Assembly (NCBI GenBank): GCA_041477815.1
Contig: JBGOUV010000063.1
Coordinates: 1-21,444, forward strand
Length of the DNA: 21,444 nt
DNA from: JBGOUV01 sp041477815
Lineage (GTDB): Bacteria; Acidobacteriota; Terriglobia; Bryobacterales; JACQDG01
Reading direction: 5' to 3'
The notes under the pieces are model-generated. The model saw nothing but the letters and a program-made list of their open reading frames with translations. It was not told the DNA's origin and searched no databases. Made by a program: the position numbers and the translations under genes. Positions 14,356 through 21,444 of this stretch are shown piece by piece (within the stretch, counting starts at the first letter, position 1; each line of letters opens with the position of its first letter).

Positions 14356-17046
14356 TTACCCCAGAAACGCGCTCCGGCGGCCGCCCCCGGTGAGAGGAAG
14401 GCGGTACCCGATCATGGTGAATTGATCGAGGGCGAACAGCACGACGCTTTCGCATAATTCTCCCATAGCCAGACGGCGTTCCCAGTTCCAAGGTTCCGAG
14501 GAGTTATGTACACCGACCAGATGCGCCATCCGATTCCGCGGAAATCCGCGTCCCAACGGGAGCCGGATCGACTCCCGGCTCTTGTTCAGGTTCCGAGACC
14601 CGGTATAGGTGAAATTCTCCGTCTTGAAAACGTCCAAGTTCTCCGGGACCCATTGCCCCGGCAGATTCACCACCCGCGTCAGCGGATAATCGTTCACATC
14701 CGGCGGATACAGCACCTCGAACTTCGTCAGGGGATACGCCGCTTTTACAAAGTTCGTGATCGCCAGCGTAAACTCTCCGATCAGATTCGGAAGAAACGCG
14801 GCCTCCTCAGGCCACGGCGCCGGCGACTCGCTGTTGTTTCCGAAGACGTGTATAGGCCTCCCGTACTGCGCCTCGAACGCCGTCTTCGTATAACTATCAT
14901 AGAACGGCATGCCCCCGTGTGTCCAGGAGGAAGATGAGCCCGTGTTGCCGGGAAAATACCACCATTGAACCTCCCCGAATTGCAAGTAGGGGGCCACTTC
15001 GGCCTCGTCCATCACCTGGGCCATGTCTAGATACACTTGTTTCCAATAGTTTAGGCTGGTTGGGGAGAAGTTGGTCTGGAGCGCCGGGGTGGTAAGAAGT
15101 ACCGGCTCGTCGTCCGGATAACGCTGGGCGATTCCGGCAGTTAGGGATGAATCGCCGTCCTTCAACTCCAGGCTGAAGGCCGCCGCCACGCCGATTCCGT
15201 ACCCCTGGAGGGCCGCGTAGTAGGCCCGGTGCCAGTCCCGGACGGCCCGGTTCAGCCGGGGAACTACGGTGAGATCGGTGAGCCACACGCCCTCCACGCC
15301 GCCCGTGAAGGTAGTGCCGCCGGCCACGGCGCGCATAGTTCCGGTGTACGGCGTCGCCGCCAGGGTGAGGCTGTTGCCCGCCGTTCCCAACACCCGCGCC
15401 TGGATGGTGAGCACCGTCCCCGCCGCCGCCGCCCACACTCCGGTCGATCCGTTGTTGATCAAGTATTCGAAAGCCTTCGCCACGCTCTCCAGGGTGTCGG
15501 TGATCAAGGTAACCCGGGAGTACACCGTGCCCGAGATGGTGATCTGTACTACCTGCCCGAAGACAGCTTCGCCCTCGAACGTCACCGTGCCCTGGGCGTA
15601 GACGTTGGCCGGATTGGTCAGCTCGTAGAACAGCAGCGCCCCGACGTAGTGGTTCGCCCGCCCGGTGAATCCCAGCATCTTCATCATCCAGGCGACGCGC
15701 TCGGGGGCCAGGGCCAGGGAGTGGTCGGTGTCCCAGTCCGTGGCCAGGGTTTGCTTGGCGTGGACCGGCTGTTCGCTCACCGTGGCCGCCGGTACGGCCA
15801 GCTCGAAGAAGTCGAACCAGAAGCTGGCGGTCGTGACCGTGACCACCACGCTGTGGCTCCCCGGGCCGAGCTGGCCCAGGTCCAGGCGCAGCAGGAAGTC
15901 TTCGTCGGGGATGCCCAGGTTGAATACCTGGCTGGTCCCGGCGTCGACCTGCACCGACACGCTCCCCACCCCCAGCGCCCGGCGCGAGCCGAGGTACAGC
16001 CGGTGGGTAGTCTGGGCCTGGTAGTCGAGCCGGCAGGTGGCGCCGGTTTGGGTGGTGTGCCGGATGGTGCCGCCGTCGTAGTTGCCGCGCTCCTGGGTCC
16101 AGGCGCCGGCGTAGAGGATATTCCGGTGATCGTCCCCGAAACGGCGGCTGTAGGGTCCGGCCACTTGGTAGGCGCGGCCCGCACCGGTAACGGTCCAGCC
16201 CGACACCACCACCACGAACTCCGACCGCTGGTACGCCGCCGGTTGCAAGGCCGCGGCGTAGGTCCAGCGCAGCTTGCGGACGTTGGTGGTCGGGATGGCC
16301 CCCAGCACCGGGTCGGTGAGGGCGCTGAAGTTCAGCGTCACCTCCCACTCGGTGGGTGAGGCGCCGCCGGTCATCTGCTGGCTGGCGGGGGACCATTCGG
16401 GCGATCCCAACACCCCCAGCATATTACCCTCGGCCCCGTTCTGGTTGTTGGTCAGAACGATCTGGTCGCCGATCAGCACCTCGGCGGTGACGGTCGTAGA
16501 AAACGTGTTGATATTCAGCTTCAGGTCATCGAGGACGGTTTGGACCGTGTCGGAGCCCGTGACTTGGTGGTAGTAATGCTCATCCAGCCAGGACAGCTCG
16601 ACGTAGGCGCCGGGGACGAGGGTTCCGCTGAGGGTGAACGTGGCGGTGGCCTTGACGAAACTGCCGGCCGTGGGTGTATCGTGGTCCTTCAGCTTGACTC
16701 GCCAGACCTGCTCGGCGCCGGTGGCGTCGGGCGCCCAGATCCGCAGGTACGGCCAATCGACCGTGGGGTAGAGGCCCGACTCCATGGGGATGCAGTTGGT
16801 GCGGGTCTCCCGGTAGGTCAGAGTAAGGCCACTGAGGTCACCATTCGGCAGGTAGCGGTAGAGAGGGTGCTCGAAGACGTTATCCCGGTTCCACTCGATG
16901 ACCACCCAGTCGAACTGCTGCCGCCAGGAGCCGGAGGTGGTGTACCCGCTGGGGCCGGCGTTGCTGAGGGCCGCGATTCCGGACGGCCGGAAGAAGTAGC
17001 ACTGCAAGTCGCGGTCGGGCCGCAGTTTTTCCAGAGTCTCAGACAT
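14356..17046 (-). CDS. Phage tail protein with glycosidase-like TIM barrel
   Basis: An 896-aa protein downstream of the tail-hub gene. In order: an N-terminal region, a ~100-aa module (132-229), a carbohydrate-binding-like beta domain (about 310-415: ILYAGAWTQERGNYDGGTIRH ends near 330, later WFDFFEL), then a barrel (about 446-885). A second copy of the ~100-aa module (484-585) is inserted in the barrel. Barrel segments such as APYLQFGEVQWWYFPG (685-700) and FEVLYPPDVND (776-786) carry glutamates E692 and E777, where glycoside hydrolases often have an acid/base and a nucleophile. I infer a tail or tail-fibre protein that binds or cuts a surface polysaccharide of the host cell. TIM-barrel tail proteins are known in phages and gene transfer agents. 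Exact family not recognised. Confidence 0.7.
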   Translation of the reverse strand: MSETLEKLRPDRDLQCYFFRPSGIAALSNAGPSGYTTSGSWRQQFDWVVIEWNRDNVFEHPLYRYLPNGDLSGLTLTYRETRTNCIPMESGLYPTVDWPYLRIWAPDATGAEQVWRVKLKDHDTPTAGSFVKATATFTLSGTLVPGAYVELSWLDEHYYHQVTGSDTVQTVLDDLKLNINTFSTTVTAEVLIGDQIVLTNNQNGAEGNMLGVLGSPEWSPASQQMTGGASPTEWEVTLNFSALTDPVLGAIPTTNVRKLRWTYAAALQPAAYQRSEFVVVVSGWTVTGAGRAYQVAGPYSRRFGDDHRNILYAGAWTQERGNYDGGTIRHTTQTGATCRLDYQAQTTHRLYLGSRRALGVGSVSVQVDAGTSQVFNLGIPDEDFLLRLDLGQLGPGSHSVVVTVTTASFWFDFFELAVPAATVSEQPVHAKQTLATDWDTDHSLALAPERVAWMMKMLGFTGRANHYVGALLFYELTNPANVYAQGTVTFEGEAVFGQVVQITISGTVYSRVTLITDTLESVAKAFEYLINNGSTGVWAAAAGTVLTIQARVLGTAGNSLTLAATPYTGTMRAVAGGTTFTGGVEGVWLTDLTVVPRLNRAVRDWHRAYYAALQGYGIGVAAAFSLELKDGDSSLTAGIAQRYPDDEPVLLTTPALQTNFSPTSLNYWKQVYLDMAQVMDEAEVAPYLQFGEVQWWYFPGNTGSSSSWTHGGMPFYDSYTKTAFEAQYGRPIHVFGNNSESPAPWPEEAAFLPNLIGEFTLAITNFVKAAYPLTKFEVLYPPDVNDYPLTRVVNLPGQWVPENLDVFKTENFTYTGSRNLNKSRESIRLPLGRGFPRNRMAHLVGVHNSSEPWNWERRLAMGELCESVVLFALDQFTMIGYRLPLTGGGRRSAFLG

Positions 17047-17052
17047 AGCTTG

Positions 17053-17105
17053 TACGGCGGCCCCCCCGGGCCGCGCCGGGCCCCCTGGCCCGGCCTCCCG
17101 GTAGC
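17053..17105. repeat. Extremely GC-rich inverted-repeat spacer between two tail genes
   Basis: The 72-base gap between the two large genes is nearly pure G/C. On the minus strand, GCCGGGC and GCCCGGC form a 7-bp stem around a 6-base loop, with further overlapping GGCC-type repeats. There is no T-run. It may reduce read-through or set expression ratios of the flanking genes; the function is not known. Confidence 0.5.
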
Positions 17106-17118
17106 TGCTGCCGGGACG

Positions 17119-20100
17119 TCATAGCCGGATGGTCACCGTCAGATCGCGACCCGGGTAGGTAGTCCCGACCGCCAAAATATCCAGCGTCAACGTGGATCCC
17201 GCCACCAGCACCGGCAGCTCGGCGCCGTTCACCGCGTCGCCTATAGTCTCTCCGTCTGCGATCGAACACGTGGCGATGATCTCCGTTCCCTGCTTCACCC
17301 TCACCTCGATCGCCGCTCCCACCGGCGCCACCTTTACCTCGGCGTAGATGTCGCGGATGGAAAAGCTCTCCTGGACCGAAACGCCGGGGACCGCGTCGTC
17401 CAGGATGGCCAGGATGCCCTCCACCTGGAAGTTGAACTGGCCGCCGGAGAGCGTCCGCTGGCCGCCGTCGACGAGCTGGGTATAAGCGTTGATCGTGGCG
17501 TTGCTGGGGCCGAAATCGTTGGTGACGAAGAACTCCGCGCTGGCCAGCCGGATGTCGGGCAGCCACTCGCTGTGGCTCCAGTTGCCGGCGGCGGCGGTCG
17601 CGAAAAACTTCCGCTCGAACGGGACTACCACCGTCCGATTCTTCAGCCGGTAGAGCTTGGCCCCGGCCGGGTGGGCTGACGCGGTGCTGCCGTGATAGGC
17701 CCGCTCCACCGTATACTCCAGGCCTCCGCCCCCCACCGCCGTTACCTTCATGATTTCGAACTCGACCTGGACCAGTTCGCCGGCCAACGCCCCTGCGGCC
17801 GTGTTCAGGGTCAGGAGAGTCTCGCTGTCATCGACCGCCGCCGCCAGCTCTACGACACTCACGCCCTGCAGCTCGTCGCGATAGTGCAGCCGGAAAGTCC
17901 CCGTGGCGATGCCCTGGGTATTAGGCAGCTCGGGGAAGCCGATACCCAGAAACCGGAGCATGCCGTCGCCACGGGCCGAGGTGCCGAAAGACGGCGGCGG
18001 CGGCACGCCCGTATCCGCCACGCCGGTGCCGCCACCGCCGATCCGCCACCGCGTCACCACCGCCAGCGCCTCGGGCGACTCGATGTTGCTGGCGTTCGCC
18101 GACCGCCCGCTGATCTGCACCACCCGATCCCGCAGGTTGGGGATCTGGAACCGCGCCGGACTCGACCGCGACCGCCCCCCGAAGTGCCACGCCGCCTCGC
18201 TGACCACAAACTGCGTGGTACCGTCCGGCACGACGTCCCAGTTGCGATTCACCGTCAAGGTCGTCGCGGTATGCGACGTGATCGACCGCTCCTGTCCCGC
18301 CCCCTGGCCGCCCACCAGCCGCACTACATGCCCGATGTAGGCGTCAGCGGGCATGTTCAAACTCGTGTCGCCGATCTGGTTGGCCCCGGTGATGGTGGCG
18401 AACTTCTCCTCGGTCTCTTCCATCCGCCAGTAGAAGTTGGCGTGGTCGTAGCTCGGGTCGGGCGCGCCCGTGAGCTGCGCCTCCAGGCCTGTGTCCGTAA
18501 ACTCGCTCGACACCGCAGCCGCGCTCGCAATCCGGTAGAGCTGCGTCGGCAGCTCGCCCCGGTAGACGTTGCAGCTCACCGTCCCCGCGGTAAAACTCAG
18601 CCCGTTCAGCCGCACGCTGTTGGTGCTGCTGCCGGCCGGAATCTTGGCCCGGACGCTGAACGACGGGCTCCCCTCCTGGCCGTCCGAGTCGATGCCCGTG
18701 ACGGCGTAGTAAAAGGTCTGGTTGCCGGCCAAGGTCCCGCCGGACGAAGAGATCGTCGCTTGCAGGCTCAGAATCGGGATGCCCGCCCGGCGCGACTGGC
18801 CCGCCACCGGCGGCGTGAAGCTCACCTCCACCTCGGTCAGGATGGTGCCGTCGGTTCCGGTGACCTGTATCTCCACGATCTGGTAGCGCTCCTGCCCGTT
18901 CTCGTCCCGCTCGTTGCCGGCGATCGGATTCGGCAGTCCGGTTCCCACGCCGGGCTGGCGGCGCGTCTCGGGGATCAGCGAAAGCTGGCCGTTGGTGTCC
19001 TGGTACCAGGCGTCGTTGTGGATCTGGGCCGTCAGATGCACCGTCCGGTAGTTCATCCCCGGAGCGATCTTCAAAATCCGGAACGGCTGGCTGACCAGGC
19101 CCTCTTTCCCGTAGGTGACGGTAATAATGTCCCCCACGCGCTGGAACAGCGCCTTTACCGTAGTGTCGAACTCGATGTAGCGGTTCCCCTGGATGGATTT
19201 GTCCAGGATGAACTTCAGGACCCGCGCCGCCTGGTCGTAGGTAGGTATGCCGTCCACCAGCACGCGCCCGGTGATCTCCTGACCGGTGCGGGCGTAGTCG
19301 TCCAGGTCCACGATGGCGAAGCTGTCCTGCTGGTACTCGTTGTACATGTCCTGGAATTCGATGGAGAAGCGGTTGGGCGTGTCCGCCGTGGGACGCGCCC
19401 AGAGCTTCACCGTGGAGGCGCCGCTGGTCTCGCGCCGGATCCCCGACGGCGGACTCCCGCCCGTGCCATCGGCGTAGACATAGGCCGGCCAGCCTCCGTT
19501 GACCGCCGCCGGGGCGTTGGACCCCTCGGGCTTCTGCGGCTGCTGCAAGGCCAGGCTGTTCTCCACCCGCACCCCGAGCTTCGCGCCCGCCGTGTAGCTC
19601 AACTGCAGCCGCGCGTTGTTCCGGACCCCGCGGATGACATCGGCGGCCATCCGCCGCGCGCGCGCCAGCAGGTTGCACTGGAACCGCCGCACCGACACCG
19701 CGTTGCCGTTGTTGTCGATCGCCGCGATGGTCTCGTCGCAAAACGCCGCCGCCGCCGCGAAGCTCGGCAGGTCCAGCTCGCCCAGCAGCCACCCGCTCCG
19801 CCGCAGGACGTCGAGCAGCACCCAAGCAGGGTTATTGGAAAAACCAAAGCCAACGAAGTCCCCTTGGGCGTCGAAGCTCTCCAGCTTCATGCCCTCCACC
19901 AGCGCCCGCACTCGCGGCAGGCTCGTGCCGTTGTGGATCTGGTTGGGCACCACCACCGAAAGACACGCCATACTGCCGTAGGGATCGCCCTCGGCGAAGT
20001 CCGGGCTGAAGCCTCCCTGGCGCGTGCCGGCGCTAATGACGTTGTACCAGCCGCTGCCGGTCATGTTCCGGCCCGCTACGCCTGCTGGAATCTCGACGTC

Positions 20101-21036
20101 GTTGACCACGATCTTCAGTACCTGGTTCACCTCGCCCAATCCCAGCAGTACCTCCATCCGGGTCAGGTTGCCGTCGTTGCGCGAAAAAACCACCAGCGGC
20201 TCGGTCCAGACCGTCCCATAAAGGAGCGGGACGAAGTCGTTGTAGCGGGCCTCGTTGGACTGCACCGGCGACTCGTGGCTGCCACGCTCGCCGTAGCTGC
20301 GGACGCGGATCACCGGCGGGACGTACTCGATGCCTCCGAACCGCCGCGTAAGGTTCGCGGCGCCGTCGCTATCGAACATCCCTCGCGCCTGGCAGTCGGC
20401 CTTGGTGAACCGGCAGCTCGTGAACGGCAGCCCGCCCGGACCAAGGTTCCCGACCCCGCCCGGCAGCCCCGCCGCATACCCGCACCGGAAGAACCGCGAG
20501 AAACGGCCCTCGGGGCCGCCGTCGAGCGCCTCCTGCCGCTGCGGCTCGGTCGCCGGAAACTCCCAGGGACATCGTCGCTGGATCCGCACCGGCGGCAGCA
20601 ATACCCGCTGCATGCTCATCCGGTTGGTGGCGGTGAGGCGGAACGTCTCCTCGCCGATCTCGTCGGGCGGGTTCAGGATCCCCAGAAACAGGACCAGGCT
20701 CTCGCTGGCCGGCGCGTTGGCGATCAGGTCATAAAAGAGAAACGTCGCCCGCAGCTTGGCGCCCTTCCAGCCCACCGCCGTCTCGATCTGCGAAAAGTGG
20801 GAGTCGGCATTAGCCAGGGTGAGCGACAGCTTGGGCACCGCGTCGATGCCCTGCTCGCTGGCCGTCTGGATCTCGAAAAGGTTGTGTCGCAGGACCCGCG
20901 CCGCGTAGACCTGGGTCTCGAAGGTGATCTGGTGCGTGCTCCAGCGTTCGATCTCGCCGTTGGCCAACGTCGCTTCGAACAGCAGCAGGGGCGTTTCGGC
21001 GACGACCCTTTCCTTTAGGTTTGCGATGGTGTCCAT
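17119..21036 (-). CDS. Phage tail tip/hub protein with gpL-like cysteine motif
   Basis: A 1305-aa structural protein. Residues 1-240 resemble the lambda gpL (minor tail protein L) fold with four spaced cysteines, C156, C185 (FFRCGYAAG), C208 and C215 (TSCRFTKADCQARGM), then FGGIEYVP. Proteins of the gpL type bind a [4Fe-4S] cluster through such cysteines. Residues ~260-680 look like the tail hub/tip-attachment type (FVPLLYGTVWTEPLVVFSRN). Further on come FnIII-like repeats (FYYAVTGIDSDGQEGSPSF) and beta-rich domains to the C-terminus. gpL and gpJ functions are thus probably fused. ATG 21036 overlaps the upstream gene by 22 bases; no Shine-Dalgarno is seen. It would form the distal tail and contact the host; siphovirus-like architecture is inferred. 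Confidence 0.75.
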   Translation of the reverse strand: MDTIANLKERVVAETPLLLFEATLANGEIERWSTHQITFETQVYAARVLRHNLFEIQTASEQGIDAVPKLSLTLANADSHFSQIETAVGWKGAKLRATFLFYDLIANAPASESLVLFLGILNPPDEIGEETFRLTATNRMSMQRVLLPPVRIQRRCPWEFPATEPQRQEALDGGPEGRFSRFFRCGYAAGLPGGVGNLGPGGLPFTSCRFTKADCQARGMFDSDGAANLTRRFGGIEYVPPVIRVRSYGERGSHESPVQSNEARYNDFVPLLYGTVWTEPLVVFSRNDGNLTRMEVLLGLGEVNQVLKIVVNDVEIPAGVAGRNMTGSGWYNVISAGTRQGGFSPDFAEGDPYGSMACLSVVVPNQIHNGTSLPRVRALVEGMKLESFDAQGDFVGFGFSNNPAWVLLDVLRRSGWLLGELDLPSFAAAAAFCDETIAAIDNNGNAVSVRRFQCNLLARARRMAADVIRGVRNNARLQLSYTAGAKLGVRVENSLALQQPQKPEGSNAPAAVNGGWPAYVYADGTGGSPPSGIRRETSGASTVKLWARPTADTPNRFSIEFQDMYNEYQQDSFAIVDLDDYARTGQEITGRVLVDGIPTYDQAARVLKFILDKSIQGNRYIEFDTTVKALFQRVGDIITVTYGKEGLVSQPFRILKIAPGMNYRTVHLTAQIHNDAWYQDTNGQLSLIPETRRQPGVGTGLPNPIAGNERDENGQERYQIVEIQVTGTDGTILTEVEVSFTPPVAGQSRRAGIPILSLQATISSSGGTLAGNQTFYYAVTGIDSDGQEGSPSFSVRAKIPAGSSTNSVRLNGLSFTAGTVSCNVYRGELPTQLYRIASAAAVSSEFTDTGLEAQLTGAPDPSYDHANFYWRMEETEEKFATITGANQIGDTSLNMPADAYIGHVVRLVGGQGAGQERSITSHTATTLTVNRNWDVVPDGTTQFVVSEAAWHFGGRSRSSPARFQIPNLRDRVVQISGRSANASNIESPEALAVVTRWRIGGGGTGVADTGVPPPPSFGTSARGDGMLRFLGIGFPELPNTQGIATGTFRLHYRDELQGVSVVELAAAVDDSETLLTLNTAAGALAGELVQVEFEIMKVTAVGGGGLEYTVERAYHGSTASAHPAGAKLYRLKNRTVVVPFERKFFATAAAGNWSHSEWLPDIRLASAEFFVTNDFGPSNATINAYTQLVDGGQRTLSGGQFNFQVEGILAILDDAVPGVSVQESFSIRDIYAEVKVAPVGAAIEVRVKQGTEIIATCSIADGETIGDAVNGAELPVLVAGSTLTLDILAVGTTYPGRDLTVTIRL

Positions 21037-21444
21037 GTGATGGAAATGACCCCGGCGTGCTCGCCCGGTCCGGTAGCGTGGTCTTCGAGCGTGTCACTCG
21101 AAAACCGCGCCCCCGGGTGTACGCCGTCCAGTTGGAGAGTCTTCTTGTAATTGGATACGGCCGGCTGCGCCTCAAGCTGCGCTCCGTAGACATCTATGGC
21201 GCCCGGTGCGACCACGCGAAACTCCACGGTCTCGCCGGCGCCGCCCCCCGCCGCGCTGAGGCTGTAGCGCCGCCATTGGCCGCCGGCGTCGATCGCGACC
21301 GACGCGGCGTTCAACTGCAGGGCCGCCCCCGACTGCGAGGTGCGGGCCCAGACGCTGGCCGCGTACCGCAGCGCTTCCGGAATCGCCAGCGTCTGGCTGA
21401 GGGTTCCGGCGCCGGTCAACTGGCTCGCGTCCGTCCCGCCGAAG
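21015..21444 (-). CDS. Phage tail protein, C-terminal part (start beyond the window)
   Basis: The frame is open to the right edge, so only about the last 142 residues are visible. They read as a beta-sandwich of the tail-fibre or carbohydrate-binding kind: RYAASVWARTSQSGAALQLN, WRRYSLSAAGG and the typical closing motif VYGAQLEAQPAVSNYKKT. It ends 22 bases inside the hub gene and belongs to the same leftward tail operon. It probably forms part of the tail tip or a minor tail protein. Confidence 0.65.
   Translation of the reverse strand, partial: FGGTDASQLTGAGTLSQTLAIPEALRYAASVWARTSQSGAALQLNAASVAIDAGGQWRRYSLSAAGGGAGETVEFRVVAPGAIDVYGAQLEAQPAVSNYKKTLQLDGVHPGARFSSDTLEDHATGPGEHAGVISITWTPSQT

Larger units (their letters stand above)
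12610..21444. mobile_element. Probable prophage or phage-derived island, one end
   Basis: The stretch from the tRNA fragment to the window edge holds a HEPN-like gene and a leftward row of phage tail-type genes, with no housekeeping genes. A tRNA 3' fragment marks the outer end next to the FMN reductase. No integrase, capsid, portal or terminase is in view, so it could be a prophage, a remnant, or a tail-like particle cluster. The other end lies outside the window. Confidence 0.5.

Noticed and set aside
14321..14491. Longer 246-aa version of the lysozyme-like gene
   Set aside because: The extra N-terminus overlaps the end of the 896-aa gene and reads as arginine-rich shadow sequence.
17692..21018. 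1108-aa frame opposite the tail hub gene
   Set aside because: Arginine- and proline-rich shadow frame. The minus strand has coherent gpL-like and hub motifs, this strand has none.

Overview
The window looks like a GC-rich chromosome of an Acidobacteriota bacterium, probably of the Bryobacterales/Solibacter type. The main clue is the secreted protein at 8062-9066, which has the N-terminal layout of the VWFA-related family that is largely acidobacterial. High-GC codon use, REP-like 'GGGGCTTCAGCCCC' hairpins and extended -10 promoters agree with this. The assignment is an inference from gene content, not from a marker gene.

Layout. (1) 1-2956: korA-korB, a two-gene operon for a 2-oxoacid:ferredoxin oxidoreductase. 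(2) 2957-3017: a REP-like hairpin behind korB. (3) 3018-7998: a 4,981-bp insertion with 17-bp terminal inverted repeats (16/17 matching), flanked by a perfect 8-bp direct repeat. It carries a complete-looking CBASS anti-phage system and no visible transposase. Leftward genes are an XRE repressor (CapH-like), an ImmA/IrrE-type HELGH peptidase (CapP-like) and a patatin phospholipase effector (CapV-like). Rightward genes are a CD-NTase and an E2-like protein with a C-terminal SEC-C zinc motif. (4) 8007-12606: ordinary chromosome: the VWFA protein, a leftward galactose module (SSS symporter, 58-aa membrane protein, galactokinase) and a divergent FMN reductase. (5) 12610-21444: probably the end of a second mobile element. 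It starts with a 3' fragment of a tRNA (probably Leu) directly after the FMN reductase. Next come a HEPN-like gene with a frameshift and a leftward phage tail module: a lysozyme-like protein, an 896-aa protein with a glycosidase-like barrel, a 1305-aa tail-tip/hub protein, and the end of a tail protein that runs off the window.

How the genes work together. In CBASS the CD-NTase makes a cyclic oligonucleotide on infection, the E2-like protein is expected to modify or prime the CD-NTase, and the patatin is the expected effector that degrades the membrane. CapH/CapP-type pairs control transcription: the peptidase cleaves the repressor. Here the effector shares the regulator operon while the CD-NTase and E2 are divergent, and TTCGC half-sites in the shared intergenic region overlap the CD-NTase promoter. 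The most interesting observation is that this whole system is bracketed by transposon-like ends and a target-site duplication, so it probably moved as one non-autonomous unit. Joining the flanks across it restores a REP hairpin.
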